Counted from the first letter of the stretch, positions 1 to 8,446 are shown. The stretch is 64,000 nt of DNA from Marichromatium bheemlicum (GCF_012276755.1 NZ_JAAXKX010000015.1:34151-98150), one strand, 5' to 3'. Numbers and translations are program-made. Notes: generated from the letters alone by a model not told the origin.

Positions 1-135
1 CCAGCGCAGCGGGAACGACAGGCTGAGCAGATAGCCCAGCCCGACCCCGGCGACGAGCAACAGCGCCAGGGTCACCGCCACCACCCGCAGGCTCAGCAGC
101 AGGGCGTCGGGCGAGCAGGCGAGCAGCGCGGACAT
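1..135 (-). CDS. ABC transporter permease, ModB-like (N-terminal part, cut by window edge)
   Basis: Only the first 45 codons are visible, starting at ATG 135 with a GGGGGA ribosome site about six bases upstream. They encode a short polar start and then one long hydrophobic helix (rich in V, L, A and G), as at the N-terminus of ModB/TupB/CysT-type inner-membrane permeases. It is the last visible gene of the operon 4477-5301, 2248-4464, 1510-2223, 155-1462, all on the minus strand. The two binding proteins upstream support an oxyanion importer, presumably with an ATPase gene outside the window. The family call rests mostly on context. Confidence 0.6.
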   Translation of the reverse strand, partial: MSALLACSPDALLLSLRVVAVTLALLLVAGVGLGYLLSLSFPLRW

Positions 136-154
136 CGATGATCCCCCGATCCCG

Positions 155-1462
155 TCAGTCGACGAACTGGAGCTGCAGCGCGAGCCGGTCGTCGAGCGCG
201 GCGAGCAGCCGGTTGGCGTCGGCCCGCGCATCGAGCCCCGGGGCCTCGGCCTCGCGCCACTGATAGTTGGCCATCACCTGCCAGTGACGGTCGATGCGGT
301 AGCGCAATCCCAGCGTCCAGGTGGTGAAGCGACGATGGTCGGCGGCCGACTCGGTGCCGCGGTCATAACGGTCGTAGCGCAGATCGAGCCAGGTGCGCGG
401 GGCCAGCCGCCAGCCGCCCTCGAGATACCAACCCGCCGCCTCGCCCTCGGGCAGCAGGTTGCGCCCGGCGATGCGGGTGGCGGCGTTGTTCCAACTGCCG
501 GGCACCGCGCCGCCGTCGCTGCCGGCGAGGATCATGCCGCGCCCGACGAGGGACTCGCCGCTCAGCCGCCAGCGCGCCGCCTGGTGGATGACCCCGGCGC
601 CGGCGCGGGTGCGCAGGTGGCCGCCGAGGTCGGCGCCGTCGAGTGTGCGCCGTCCCTGCTGCCACCAGCCGAACAGCTTGGTGCCCTGGCGCGCGGCGCC
701 GCGCCCGCCCTCGACGTGCTCGCTCGACCAGTAGAGATAGAGATCCTTGTGGCCGTCGTTGTCGAGACGCGCGACGCCGTTGCCGTTGCCGAGCATCAGC
801 GCGTAGCTGTGCGCCCAGGGCCCGCCGCCGGGGAGCACGCCGAAGAGCTGTGCGCCGATGTCGTGATAGAGCGAGCGCGGGCCGCGCGGCGCGTTGGCAT
901 CGAGCGGGTCGCTGCCGTCGTGGTCGAGGAAGGTCTCGTTGAGCAACTGATCGACCGCGGTCGAGACGGCGAAGTAGGGCTGGCGCGGGGCCGGGCGCAG
1001 CGCCTCCTCGCTGCCCGGCGGCTTGAACTGGCCGAGACGCAGGCGCAGCGCCGGGTCGACGCGATAGCTGAGGCTGGCGTCGATCAGCTGCAGTTCGTCG
1101 CCCTCGCGGGTCGCGCCGTTGTCGCCGGCCTCCACCGCGACCAGATAGTCGAGCGGCGCGCCGCCCGGCACCCGCCCGCGCACGCCGAGGCGCAACCGGC
1201 GCAACTGCCAGCGCTCGGCGGCGCGCTTGTCCGGCCCCAGGCGGTTGGCCGCCATCCCCTGGCCGGCCCAGCCGCCGACCGGGATCGGGGTGTCCTCGCC
1301 CCGTTGATAGGCGAGCTGGGCGAAGCCCCAGGGACGCAGCGCGCGCGTCCCCTGCTCGGGTTCGCTGCCCTGGATGAGCAGCCAGTTGGCCCCCTGGGCG
1401 AGCCCGGGGGCGAGCAGCGCGGCGCCCAGCGCGAGCGCGCGCACCCTGGTCGAATCGGTCAT
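155..1462 (-). CDS. Outer-membrane porin, phosphate-selective (OprP/OprO-like)
   Basis: A 435-residue protein with a signal peptide of about 24 residues ending LAQGA. It then shows alternating amphipathic strands typical of a porin: an N-terminal WGFAQLAYQRG stretch, an RLRLGVRGRVPGG strand, the family-like RLRLGQFKPPGSEEALR segment, and a C-terminal barrel ending in LALQLQFVD. The length and the LGQFK-P motif fit the OprP/OprO porin family. The start at ATG 1462 has GAGGA eight bases upstream; a longer open frame upstream is a shadow of neighbouring genes. It sits between a ModA-like binding protein and a ModB-like permease, so it is probably the passive outer-membrane route for the anion this operon imports. 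Substrate is inference. Confidence 0.75.
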   Translation of the reverse strand: MTDSTRVRALALGAALLAPGLAQGANWLLIQGSEPEQGTRALRPWGFAQLAYQRGEDTPIPVGGWAGQGMAANRLGPDKRAAERWQLRRLRLGVRGRVPGGAPLDYLVAVEAGDNGATREGDELQLIDASLSYRVDPALRLRLGQFKPPGSEEALRPAPRQPYFAVSTAVDQLLNETFLDHDGSDPLDANAPRGPRSLYHDIGAQLFGVLPGGGPWAHSYALMLGNGNGVARLDNDGHKDLYLYWSSEHVEGGRGAARQGTKLFGWWQQGRRTLDGADLGGHLRTRAGAGVIHQAARWRLSGESLVGRGMILAGSDGGAVPGSWNNAATRIAGRNLLPEGEAAGWYLEGGWRLAPRTWLDLRYDRYDRGTESAADHRRFTTWTLGLRYRIDRHWQVMANYQWREAEAPGLDARADANRLLAALDDRLALQLQFVD

Positions 1463-1509
1463 GGCGAAGATCCTCGGGGCGAGGCGCGCGCCCCTGTGGT
1501 GACTGAGCC

Positions 1510-2223
1510 TCACAGCCCGTACTCGGCGAGCAGGTCGCGGGCGGCGGGGGTGGTGACGAAGTCGAGGAAGCGCTCTGCCGCCGCCCCGGGGGCGCGGCGC
1601 GTGGGCACGCCGATGACGATCTCGAGCGGCGCGTAGTGGCTCGGCTCGATGGTCTCGACCACCAGCCGCTCGGGGTCGAGCGCGCGCGCCTCGGTGGCGT
1701 TGATGAAGCCGGCCTCGACGCTGCCGGCGCGCAGGTGCGCGGCGACCTGGGGGACGGTGGCGAGCACGGTGAGGCGCTCGGCGAGCGCCTCGCGCAGCCC
1801 GTCGTGTGCGAGTGACTGGAGCGCGGCGCGGCCATAGATCGCCCGCGCCGGATCGGGCAGGGCGATGCGGCGAAAGGCCGGGTCGGTGAGCGGCCGATCG
1901 GCCAGCTCGGCGGTGCGCACCAGCACCAGCCGGCCGCGCCCGAAGGGCTGGGTGCGGGCGAACAGCCCGCTCTCGGCGAGAAAGCGCCGCTCGCCGACGA
2001 CCAGCGCCACGCGCGCGCTGGCGCGGGTCTGGGCGAGCACCTGGCGCATGTTGCCGAAGGCGGCCTCGAGGCCGATGCCGCTGTCGCGCTCGAAGGCCTG
2101 GTAGAGCGCGAGCAACGGGCGCTTGTAGCCGGCCCCGGCGGCGATCAGCAGACCGTCGTCGTCGGTGGCCGCGTGCGCCGGCAGGGCGCAGCAGAGCATC
2201 AGCAGGGCGATGAGCAGGGGCAT
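1510..2223 (-). CDS. Periplasmic molybdate/tungstate-type substrate-binding protein (ModA-like)
   Basis: A 237-residue protein with a signal peptide (MPLLIALLMLCCALPAHA, about 18 residues). The mature part has the ModA layout: LLIAAGAGYKRPLLALYQAF at the start, an FARTQPFGRGRLVLV hinge strand, RRIALPDPARAIYGRAA, a GSVEAGFINATEA strand and a C-terminal FLDFVTTPAARDLLAEYGL. ModA-family proteins bind tetrahedral oxyanions and deliver them to ModB. The usual early Ser-rich ligand loop (AAASL) is replaced by AGAGY, so the anion may not be molybdate. A good AAGGAG site lies eight bases before ATG 2223. It lies 24 bases after the TonB receptor gene in the same operon. Confidence 0.75.
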   Translation of the reverse strand: MPLLIALLMLCCALPAHAATDDDGLLIAAGAGYKRPLLALYQAFERDSGIGLEAAFGNMRQVLAQTRASARVALVVGERRFLAESGLFARTQPFGRGRLVLVRTAELADRPLTDPAFRRIALPDPARAIYGRAALQSLAHDGLREALAERLTVLATVPQVAAHLRAGSVEAGFINATEARALDPERLVVETIEPSHYAPLEIVIGVPTRRAPGAAAERFLDFVTTPAARDLLAEYGL

Positions 2224-2247
2224 GATGGGGTCTCCTTGTCCACGGGG

Positions 2248-4464
2248 TCAGCGTTGCATCGTCAGGGTGAGCGAGAGGGTGCGCGGCGCACCCGGGTAGT
2301 AGCCGATGGTGCCGGGCTGGGCGTCGTCGCGCCCGGCGTCGATGACGGCGACATAGCGGGTGTCGAAGAGGTTGTCGACGGCCAGCGAGAGAGTTATGGC
2401 GCGGTGGCGGTAGCCGAGGCCGAGATCGAACAGGGTGTGGGCATCGACCGGCTCGGTATTGGCCGCGTCGCCGTAGCGTCGTCCGACGTGACGGATCACC
2501 GGGGTCAGGGTCCAGGGACCGTGGCGGTACTCCAGGGCGAGGCTGGCGAGCCACTCGGGGGCGTCCGGGACCTGGTTGCCCCGGGTGGCGAGCAGGCTGT
2601 CGGCGGCGGTGCGGATGTCGGTGTCGAGACGGCTGCGGTTCCACGACAGGCTGGCCACCAGGTCCCAGTGCGCGTCGGCGCGCCAACGCGCCTCGAGCTC
2701 GGCGCCCTGGGTGTGGGCGCGTACCCCACCCTGGAGATAGCTGAGATCGAGCGCCGGGTCGTAGGCCATCACCTGCTTGTCGCGCAGCCGGCCCCAGTAG
2801 AGCGTCGGCGTCAGGGTGAGGTTGCCGTGGCGCCAGCTCAGCCCGGCCTCGATGGTCTCGGCGCGCTCGAAGCGCAGCCGCTGCCACAGCGACTGGAGGT
2901 CGATCCCGGCGGCCTCGAACCGCTCGCGCGCGTTCATGTAACCGCTGTAGAGCGGGCCGAGCCAGGGGTTGCCGATGGTGCGTCCGAGGGCGAGCCGGGC
3001 CTCCAGCCCCGGGGTGAGTTCACGGCTCAGATTGAGGCTCGGCAGCCAGGCCGCGAGGGTGACGGGCGCGGTGCCGAGCGCGGGGTCGACCGGCGGGTCG
3101 AGGTCGAGCGCCGCGCCGTGGTCGAGATCGGGCAGGGCGCTGGCGTCGTAACCGGTGATCGCCGGCAGGCGCAGGCGTAGATAGCGCGTCCCCAGGGTGT
3201 AGCGCCAGCCGCGCCGCTCGCCCTCGATCATGGCAAAGGGGCTCTCGTAGGCGCGCTCGCCCTGCTCGGCGAGGATGCCCCAGCGCGAGAAGCGCAGCGC
3301 GCCGGCGTCATCGACGGTGTAGAGGCGTTGGCTCAGCGGCGGCGGCATCGAGCTGAGGCGCTGGCTCCAGTGACCGAGGGTGAGGGTGGCGTCGTCGAGT
3401 TCGAGCTGCAGCTCGGCGACGGCGCCATACTGGCGCTGGTCGACCTCGACGCGAACGATACTGGTGCGCTTGCCGGTGAGCCGCTCGCCCCGGGTCTCCA
3501 GCCAGTAGGGGCGCAGTTGCAGCCGGGCGCGTGGCCCGAGCTGCCAGCTCAGGGTGGCGAGCAGGTTGTCCTCGGTGTAGTGCTGGGTGTTGTAGGCGTA
3601 GTAGTCGGCGTCCTCGCGCGCCGAGCCGGTGAGCGTGGCGTGGTAGCCGAGCGTGCCGTAGCGCTCGAGGTCCTGGCTCTCGGCATGAGTCAGTGGGCGA
3701 TAGGCGTCGCTGTGGAAGCGGTTGTGGGCGCCGTAGAGGCTGAGCGACAGGTCGGCGCCGAGCGGTTGCGCCCAGCCGAGGTTGAGGGTGTCGCGGCTCT
3801 GCCCGCCGGGGCCGCGCCACTGCGCGCCGGCGGCGCTGGAGGCGGAGAGGAACAGCCGGCTCGCGGCGGCGCCGATGGCGCCGCTGTCGAGCCGCGCGAA
3901 CAGTCGGTGGAAGTCGTGATCGGCGCGCGCCACCCGCGCCATCACCCCCGGCTGTTGGCGCGGTGCGCGCAGCCCCAGCGCCAGGCTGCCGGCGAGGTTG
4001 CCGACCCCGAGGCCGACCCCGGCCGGTTGTGGGCCGCGCCACAGGGTGAGTCGTTCGAGGTTCTCCAGGTCGTAGAGGTTGCCGACGCCGCCGCGCCCGG
4101 CGCTGGTCGAGGAGGGGGAGCCCTCGATCGTCACCGCCAGCCCGGTGGCGGTGGAGGCGGCGATGGCGCGCAGCCGCAGCGTCTGTTGCTCGGTGCTGAG
4201 CGCGTTGGGGTCGGCCTCGGCGCGGTTGACCGAGGGGGTGAGGTCGAGCGCGCGGTAGGGGTTGACCTGGGCGGCGCCGCCGCGCGCCTCCAGGGTGGCG
4301 CCGTCGAGTTCGGTGGTGGCGTAGTCGCCCGCACCCGGCGCGATCCGGGACGCGCTGACCTCGATCGCGGGCAGCATCAGTGGGGGCTCGGCGCCGGCGG
4401 CGAGCGGCCAGCACAACGGGGCGAGGCAGCATCCGAGGGTGCGCATCCTTGGGGGCTCGTCCAT
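2248..4464 (-). CDS. TonB-dependent outer-membrane receptor
   Basis: A 738-residue protein with an N-terminal signal (around residues 7-25, ending AAGA), a TonB-box-like segment AIEVSASR, a plug domain over roughly residues 35-170 (ending in the NLERLTLWRGPQPAG region), and a long beta-barrel whose last strand is the TLSLTLTMQR tail. TonB-dependent receptors actively import scarce ligands, usually metal chelates. The gene begins 12 bases after the TupA-like gene and is followed by the ModA-like gene, so it is co-transcribed with binding proteins for oxyanions. No tonB, exbB or exbD lies in the window, so energy must come from a TonB complex elsewhere. Ligand (molybdophore, tungstate complex or other) is unknown. 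Confidence 0.85.
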   Translation of the reverse strand: MDEPPRMRTLGCCLAPLCWPLAAGAEPPLMLPAIEVSASRIAPGAGDYATTELDGATLEARGGAAQVNPYRALDLTPSVNRAEADPNALSTEQQTLRLRAIAASTATGLAVTIEGSPSSTSAGRGGVGNLYDLENLERLTLWRGPQPAGVGLGVGNLAGSLALGLRAPRQQPGVMARVARADHDFHRLFARLDSGAIGAAASRLFLSASSAAGAQWRGPGGQSRDTLNLGWAQPLGADLSLSLYGAHNRFHSDAYRPLTHAESQDLERYGTLGYHATLTGSAREDADYYAYNTQHYTEDNLLATLSWQLGPRARLQLRPYWLETRGERLTGKRTSIVRVEVDQRQYGAVAELQLELDDATLTLGHWSQRLSSMPPPLSQRLYTVDDAGALRFSRWGILAEQGERAYESPFAMIEGERRGWRYTLGTRYLRLRLPAITGYDASALPDLDHGAALDLDPPVDPALGTAPVTLAAWLPSLNLSRELTPGLEARLALGRTIGNPWLGPLYSGYMNARERFEAAGIDLQSLWQRLRFERAETIEAGLSWRHGNLTLTPTLYWGRLRDKQVMAYDPALDLSYLQGGVRAHTQGAELEARWRADAHWDLVASLSWNRSRLDTDIRTAADSLLATRGNQVPDAPEWLASLALEYRHGPWTLTPVIRHVGRRYGDAANTEPVDAHTLFDLGLGYRHRAITLSLAVDNLFDTRYVAVIDAGRDDAQPGTIGYYPGAPRTLSLTLTMQR

Positions 4465-4476
4465 GGTGATCGCGCC

Positions 4477-5301
4477 TCAGTGTCGCGCCGTCGGGTTGGG
4501 GTGGATCCAGGGGCCGTCGCGGTTGGCCGCGCGCAGCGCCGCCTGGCCCGCGGCGCCGAGCAGGTAGTCGGCGAGCCGGTGGGCGTGTGCGCGCCGCGCG
4601 GCATCGGCGGGGTGGGTCGGGCCGGGGAGGACGAGGACGAAGTGCCGGCGCATCTGCGGGTCGTCGTCGAGCAGCACGGCGAGTCCGGGGTGGGGGAGAC
4701 GGCCGAAGGCCACCGGGATCTCGCCGGCGATCACATAGGCGCCGCGCGCGCCGGCGTCGATCAGCGCGGCGTGGCGCGTCTCGGCGCCGCTCGGGAGTTG
4801 CTGGCGCGCCCCGGGGCGCAGCCCGCCGGCACGCCACAGCCGCGCGGCGACGAGATAGCTGCCGGGGTCGCGGTAGCCGATCATCGGCGCGTCGGCGCGG
4901 GCGATGCGGCGCAGCGCCTCGATGCCGTCGGACGCCTCGCCCACCCCCGCCGGGTCGGCCTCGGGGCCGAGGATGACGTAGCGGTTGTGCGCCCAGGTGG
5001 TGAGCGGCGCGGCCAGCCCGCGCGCGACCAGGTCGAAGGTTGCCTCACCGCCGTGGATCAGCAGCAGGTCGGCCTCGCCGCTGGCAAAGCGCGGCACCAC
5101 CTGGTCCTTGGGCGCGGCGGCGACGGTGTCGATCGCCAGCCCGGTGGCCTGCTCGGCCTCTTCGGCCAGCGCCGGCCACACCCCGCACATCACCAGCCCG
5201 CCGACCACGGCGACCGGCACCGTTGGGGCGGGCGCGGCGCTTGGCGGGACAGGGATGAGCATTCCGAGCAATAGGCCGAGCCTGAGTGAGCGTGAGCGCA
5301 T
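4477..5301 (-). CDS. Periplasmic tungstate-type substrate-binding protein (TupA-like)
   Basis: A 274-residue protein with a signal peptide (MRSRSLRLGLLLGMLIPVPPSAA). Mature motifs resemble TupA/PBP-like proteins: GEADLLLIHGGEATFDLVARG matches the TupA DVLLVHA region, NRYVILGPEADPAGV matches NDFVIVGP-DPAG, and IGYRDPGSYLVAARLWRAGG matches the ligand-loop and hinge region. TupA proteins bind tungstate with high affinity; some relatives serve vanadate or molybdate. ATG 5301 was chosen because AGGAG lies six bases upstream; ATG 5307 overlaps that site. The same frame stays open upstream to an ATG at 5568 with its own strong AAGGAG, discussed as a finding. First structural gene after the ModE-like operator. 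Confidence 0.72.
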   Translation of the reverse strand: MRSRSLRLGLLLGMLIPVPPSAAPAPTVPVAVVGGLVMCGVWPALAEEAEQATGLAIDTVAAAPKDQVVPRFASGEADLLLIHGGEATFDLVARGLAAPLTTWAHNRYVILGPEADPAGVGEASDGIEALRRIARADAPMIGYRDPGSYLVAARLWRAGGLRPGARQQLPSGAETRHAALIDAGARGAYVIAGEIPVAFGRLPHPGLAVLLDDDPQMRRHFVLVLPGPTHPADAARRAHAHRLADYLLGAAGQAALRAANRDGPWIHPNPTARH

Positions 5302-5603
5302 CGGCATCTCCTGGAGATTGATGGGGGCGGATGGAGCGTCTCGATGAGGCGATCCCAGGGGTGTCCCCGGTTCCTCTCGGGGCGGTTGCGGTCGAGTGCT
5401 CGCGCACTCGCGCGTCGTGCCGCCAGTCGAGGGGGCAGAGGACGGCTGTGGCAACGGGTGGAGCCATGACGGGTGCAGACCAACGACTCGACCGATTCGC
5501 TGGTGTCGCTGGGGCGCCATCCCTGATGCGGTGCTGGCGTGGTCGATTTCCGGGGCTGGGGTGGGCATCCGTGCTCCTTGACTGGTGGTGGGGCGCGGGG
5601 TTG
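5302..5603 (-). other. Long leader of the oxyanion operon
   Basis: About 300 bases separate the operator from the best start of the binding-protein gene. On the minus strand the stretch has a strong AAGGAG at 5574-5579 and an ATG at 5568, in frame with the downstream gene and without a stop. The encoded 87-residue extension is rich in Pro, Arg, Ser and His and looks unlike a conserved domain. I found no clear molybdenum-cofactor riboswitch. It may be an untranslated leader, a leader peptide or a true N-terminal extension. Confidence 0.4.
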
Positions 5604-5627
5604 CGCTATGTCTTCGTGGATATAACG
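5604..5627. promoter_or_regulatory. Putative ModE operator
   Basis: On the minus strand the site reads CGTTATAT, eight bases, ACATAGCG. The arms form a dyad (one mismatch plus the tolerated AT/AC variant) that extends by further flanking bases (TTG and CAA). This is the layout of the Escherichia coli mod operon operator, as I remember it: CGTTATAT-N8-ACATAACG. ModE with bound molybdate or tungstate represses uptake genes from such sites. It lies directly upstream of the minus-strand operon of two anion-binding proteins, which fits. No modE gene is in the window. Confidence 0.72.
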
Positions 5628-5817
5628 CAAGGCGCGCAAGCCGCGGGCGTCCTTCGGTGTTCGTGATGCTGTGTCAGTACATCAAGCAGGATCAGTGCCA
5701 CGCGTTATGAATATCGCGTCGTCGGGCCCAGCCCCCTGTCGGGAAAAGGCATTTTCTGCGTGGCGGATGGGGGAGGCTGGGGCGGCTCGAACCCGGCCTG
5801 TTCCACGATGGTGCGAT

Positions 5818-6621
5818 TTAGCGCCTTAGGATGTCCGATACGGTGCGCGGCGATGGCGCAGGGTAGAGCAAGGCACGTGCGCCAGTGCGTGCGAAGGGGC
5901 GCCAGTCGTCTTCGGGTTGGGCCAACCGATCGGCGATGACGTCGAGGGCGAGGGGGTGGTAGATCATGCCCAGATGGCTGGAGGGAATTTCGATGGGGTC
6001 GAAATTCGGTGCTGGCGGTTGGTGGCTGGTGTGCCAGGCGACGATACCGTCGCTGCGGCTGATCAGTGCCGTGGTCGGCACCGGCGGTGGTGTGGCCAGT
6101 GGCCCCAGGCTCGGGTCGAGACCGATCGGTTCGCCACTGAGTGCTTGGTGCAGTCGCCATAGCTGCGCCGGATCGGGGTAACCGGCGATGGGAGTGGCGA
6201 GGGTGATGACCTGGCGTACCTGCTCGGGGTGGGCCTTGGCCAGCTCGCGGGCATAGAGTCCACCGAGGCTCCAGCCGATCAGGCTCACCCGCCGGCGGTG
6301 ATGACGGTGAAGTCGATCGAGTCGTGCGGCACAGGCGGCGAACACCCCAGGACGCGGTCCCCGGTTGATGCCCTGGCCCCAATCGATACAGGTATAGCCC
6401 AGTTCGTCGAGGGCGTGCCGTAGCGGTGCCGTACCGGCTGCGCCGCCGAACAGGCGGGGAAAGATCAGGACCGGATGAGCGTCACCGCGAGGATGGGGAC
6501 ACAATTGACGGCTGATCAGGGTGGCGACGAATTCGGCCCCGGCTCGGGATTCGAGCGCCAGACGCCAGGGGGCGGTGAGCCAGTCGGCGAGGAGTGCGGA
6601 CACGGATGGGGTGGGGATCAT
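5818..6621 (-). CDS. Alpha/beta-hydrolase, lipase/esterase-like
   Basis: A 267-residue protein with the nucleophile elbow GWSLGG (Ser118) preceded by RRVSLI, a strand followed by LFGGAAG-LRHALDELGYTCIDWGQG that fits the oxyanion-hole region, and a candidate catalytic His in SSHLGMIYHP near residue 222. This is the alpha/beta-hydrolase layout seen in triacylglycerol lipases and PGAP1-type esterases. There is no signal peptide, so it is probably cytoplasmic. Starts at ATG 6621, 14 bases after the membrane-protein gene, so the two are probably co-transcribed. Substrate unknown. Confidence 0.75.
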   Translation of the reverse strand: MIPTPSVSALLADWLTAPWRLALESRAGAEFVATLISRQLCPHPRGDAHPVLIFPRLFGGAAGTAPLRHALDELGYTCIDWGQGINRGPRPGVFAACAARLDRLHRHHRRRVSLIGWSLGGLYARELAKAHPEQVRQVITLATPIAGYPDPAQLWRLHQALSGEPIGLDPSLGPLATPPPVPTTALISRSDGIVAWHTSHQPPAPNFDPIEIPSSHLGMIYHPLALDVIADRLAQPEDDWRPFARTGARALLYPAPSPRTVSDILRR

Positions 6622-6635
6622 CGTGTCCGCTCGGT

Positions 6636-7088
6636 TCAGGTCTCGTCTTGCGCGTCGGCCATCAATGGCGGCGGCTGGACCGGCGCGATACCGCGCACGC
6701 GGCGCAGCCAGTTGATCGCCCCGAGCAGGTGAGGGTTGGCGGCGAGCTGGCGTTCGAGGCGGTACTTGCCAGGGAAATCGATCAAGATCAGCCCCATCAG
6801 GATGGTCAGCAGTCCTTGCCCCGGTAGCACCAGCATCAGCAGGCCACAGAGCAGTAGGAGGGCGCCGGTGAGGTTCTTGAGCAGGCGCAGCAGGGCATGC
6901 ACCAGGGGATGATACCGCCGCAGCCGGCTCGGGCGCGGGGTACGCGCGGCGAAGTAATCGGTCGGGATCAGTGCCACCAGCCACGGCAGCGAGAGTAGCG
7001 AGAGCAGGAACACGGCGATGGACAGGCCCGCGATCCAGGCACTCAGTGCCTGGTGGGTTGCCACCCAGTGCAGTGCGGTTTCGATCAT
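6636..7088 (-). CDS. Small PGPGW-type membrane protein
   Basis: A 150-residue protein with an N-terminal hydrophobic helix (roughly residues 15-40, SIAVFLLSLLSLPWLVALI) and a second hydrophobic region (roughly 75-105, GALLLLCGLLMLVLPGQGLLTILMGLILI). The LVLPGQGLLTILMGL segment resembles the PGPGW signature of small inner-membrane proteins of unknown role. Start ATG 7088 has AGGA about ten bases upstream. It lies between folD and the hydrolase on the same strand. Confidence 0.65.
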   Translation of the reverse strand: MIETALHWVATHQALSAWIAGLSIAVFLLSLLSLPWLVALIPTDYFAARTPRPSRLRRYHPLVHALLRLLKNLTGALLLLCGLLMLVLPGQGLLTILMGLILIDFPGKYRLERQLAANPHLLGAINWLRRVRGIAPVQPPPLMADAQDET

Positions 7089-7142
7089 GATGGTGCGATT
7101 CCTGGAGTGGGCGGGCCGCACCGTGCGGTCCGCCCCGCGGCC

Positions 7143-8009
7143 TCAGTGGGCCTGGCTGGCAGCGTGCAGTTCGGCGGCCTGGAGGGTGTTCTCGAGCAGG
7201 CTGGCGATGGTCATCGGACCGACCCCGCCAGGCACCGGGGTGATCCAGGCGGCACGCTCGGCGCAGCTGGCGAAGTCGACGTCGCCGACCAGCTTGCCGT
7301 CCTCGTTGCGATTGATGCCGACATCGATGACCGTCGCACCCTCTTTGATCCACTCGCCGGGCACGAAGCGCGGGCGGCCGACGGCGGCGACCAGGATGTC
7401 GGCCCCGCGTACCTTCTCGGCGAGGTCCTTGGTGCGGCTGTGGCAGATGGTCACGGTGCAACGGGCGGCCAGCAGCTCCAGGGCCATCGGTCGGCCGACG
7501 ATGTTCGACTGGCCGATCACCACCGCGTCGAGCCCGGCGAGCGGCTGACCGGTGCGCTCGAGCATGGTCATCACCCCCTTGGGCGTGCACGGGCGCAATA
7601 ACGGCATGCGCAGCACCAAGCGACCGACGTTATAGGGATGGAAGCCGTCGACGTCCTTGGTCGGCAGGATGCGCTCGGTCACCAGGGTCTCGTCGATCTG
7701 CTCGGGCAGCGGCAGCTGCACCAGGATGCCGTCGATGTCCTGATCGGCGTTGAGCCGATCGATCAGCGCCAGCAGTTCGTCCTGGGTGGTCGAGGCCGGC
7801 AGCTCGTGCAGCTCGGAGCGGAAGCCGACCTCGGCGCAGGCCTTGCGCTTGTTGCGGACATAGACCTGGGAGGCGGGGTTCTCGCCGACCAGTACCACCG
7901 CCAGCCCGGGGGCGCGTTGGCCGGCGGCGAGCAGGGCGTCGACCCGGGTCTTGATCTGCTGGCGGATGTCTGCGGCGATCGACTTGCCGTCGAGGAGTTG
8001 TGCGGTCAT
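7143..8009 (-). CDS. folD: Bifunctional methylenetetrahydrofolate dehydrogenase / methenyltetrahydrofolate cyclohydrolase
   Basis: A 288-residue protein of typical FolD length. It interconverts 5,10-methylene-, 5,10-methenyl- and 10-formyl-tetrahydrofolate with NADP in the cytoplasm. Visible signatures are [18 protein letters not shown] with the catalytic Lys of the YxxxK pair, [23 protein letters not shown], the nucleotide-binding [18 protein letters not shown] and the C-terminal [21 protein letters not shown]. It is divergent from the tRNA cluster, whose first promoter lies about 85 bases away. Confidence 0.97.
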   Translation of the reverse strand: MTAQLLDGKSIAADIRQQIKTRVDALLAAGQRAPGLAVVLVGENPASQVYVRNKRKACAEVGFRSELHELPASTTQDELLALIDRLNADQDIDGILVQLPLPEQIDETLVTERILPTKDVDGFHPYNVGRLVLRMPLLRPCTPKGVMTMLERTGQPLAGLDAVVIGQSNIVGRPMALELLAARCTVTICHSRTKDLAEKVRGADILVAAVGRPRFVPGEWIKEGATVIDVGINRNEDGKLVGDVDFASCAERAAWITPVPGGVGPMTIASLLENTLQAAELHAASQAH

Positions 8010-8092
8010 GGTCTTCCTAGTGATACAGGGTCAATAGCGCATGATATCGCGCGCGGCGGTGGCGATGGAATCCGTCGTAAGGGAATTAGTGC

Positions 8093-8121
8093 TTGACTTC
8101 GATCGTGGAGCGCCGTAGATT
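8093..8121 (+). promoter_or_regulatory. Sigma70-type promoter for tRNA-Pro
   Basis: TTGACT at 8093-8098 and TAGATT at 8116-8121 with a 17-base spacer, about 40 bases before the tRNA-Pro gene. Confidence 0.7.
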
Positions 8122-8161
8122 AGGCGCTCTTCGATTTCGGGTCAGCATTGTTGGCCGAAAC

Positions 8162-8238
8162 CGGGGTATAGCGCAGTCTGGTAGCGCGCCTGCTTTGGGA
8201 GCAGGATGTCGGGGGTTCGAATCCCTCTACCCCGACCA
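8162..8238 (+). tRNA. tRNA-Pro (anticodon TGG)
   Basis: A 77-base cloverleaf. Acceptor arm CGGGGTA pairs with TACCCCG, the anticodon stem CCTGC/GCAGG holds loop TTTGGGA (anticodon TGG), the T arm contains GGTTCGAATCC, and CCA is encoded. Confidence 0.97.
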
Positions 8239-8295
8239 AAGACAGCCGCCAGGTCTCGGGCACGGATTTCCGGCTCGTTCACTGCGCCGCCACGA

Positions 8296-8372
<77 letters not shown>

Positions 8373-8418
8373 CACGCAAGCCGCACGGCAACGAGATCGG
8401 GCTTGGTGAAAAAAGGGC

Positions 8419-8446
8419 TTGCATATCTTCAGGGACAGATTATAAT
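8419..8446 (+). promoter_or_regulatory. Sigma70-type promoter for tRNA-His
   Basis: TTGCAT at 8419-8424 and a perfect TATAAT at 8441-8446 with a 16-base spacer, 37 bases before the tRNA-His gene. Confidence 0.7.

Noticed and set aside
155..2887. Long minus-strand frame extending the porin upstream to 2887
   Set aside because: The extension is low-complexity, Arg/Pro-rich and overlaps the ModA-like and receptor genes. The porin has its own signal peptide and ribosome site at 1462.
5302..5603. Molybdenum-cofactor riboswitch in the operon leader
   Set aside because: I could not place the conserved core or a fitting set of helices; only a ribosome site and an open frame are clear.
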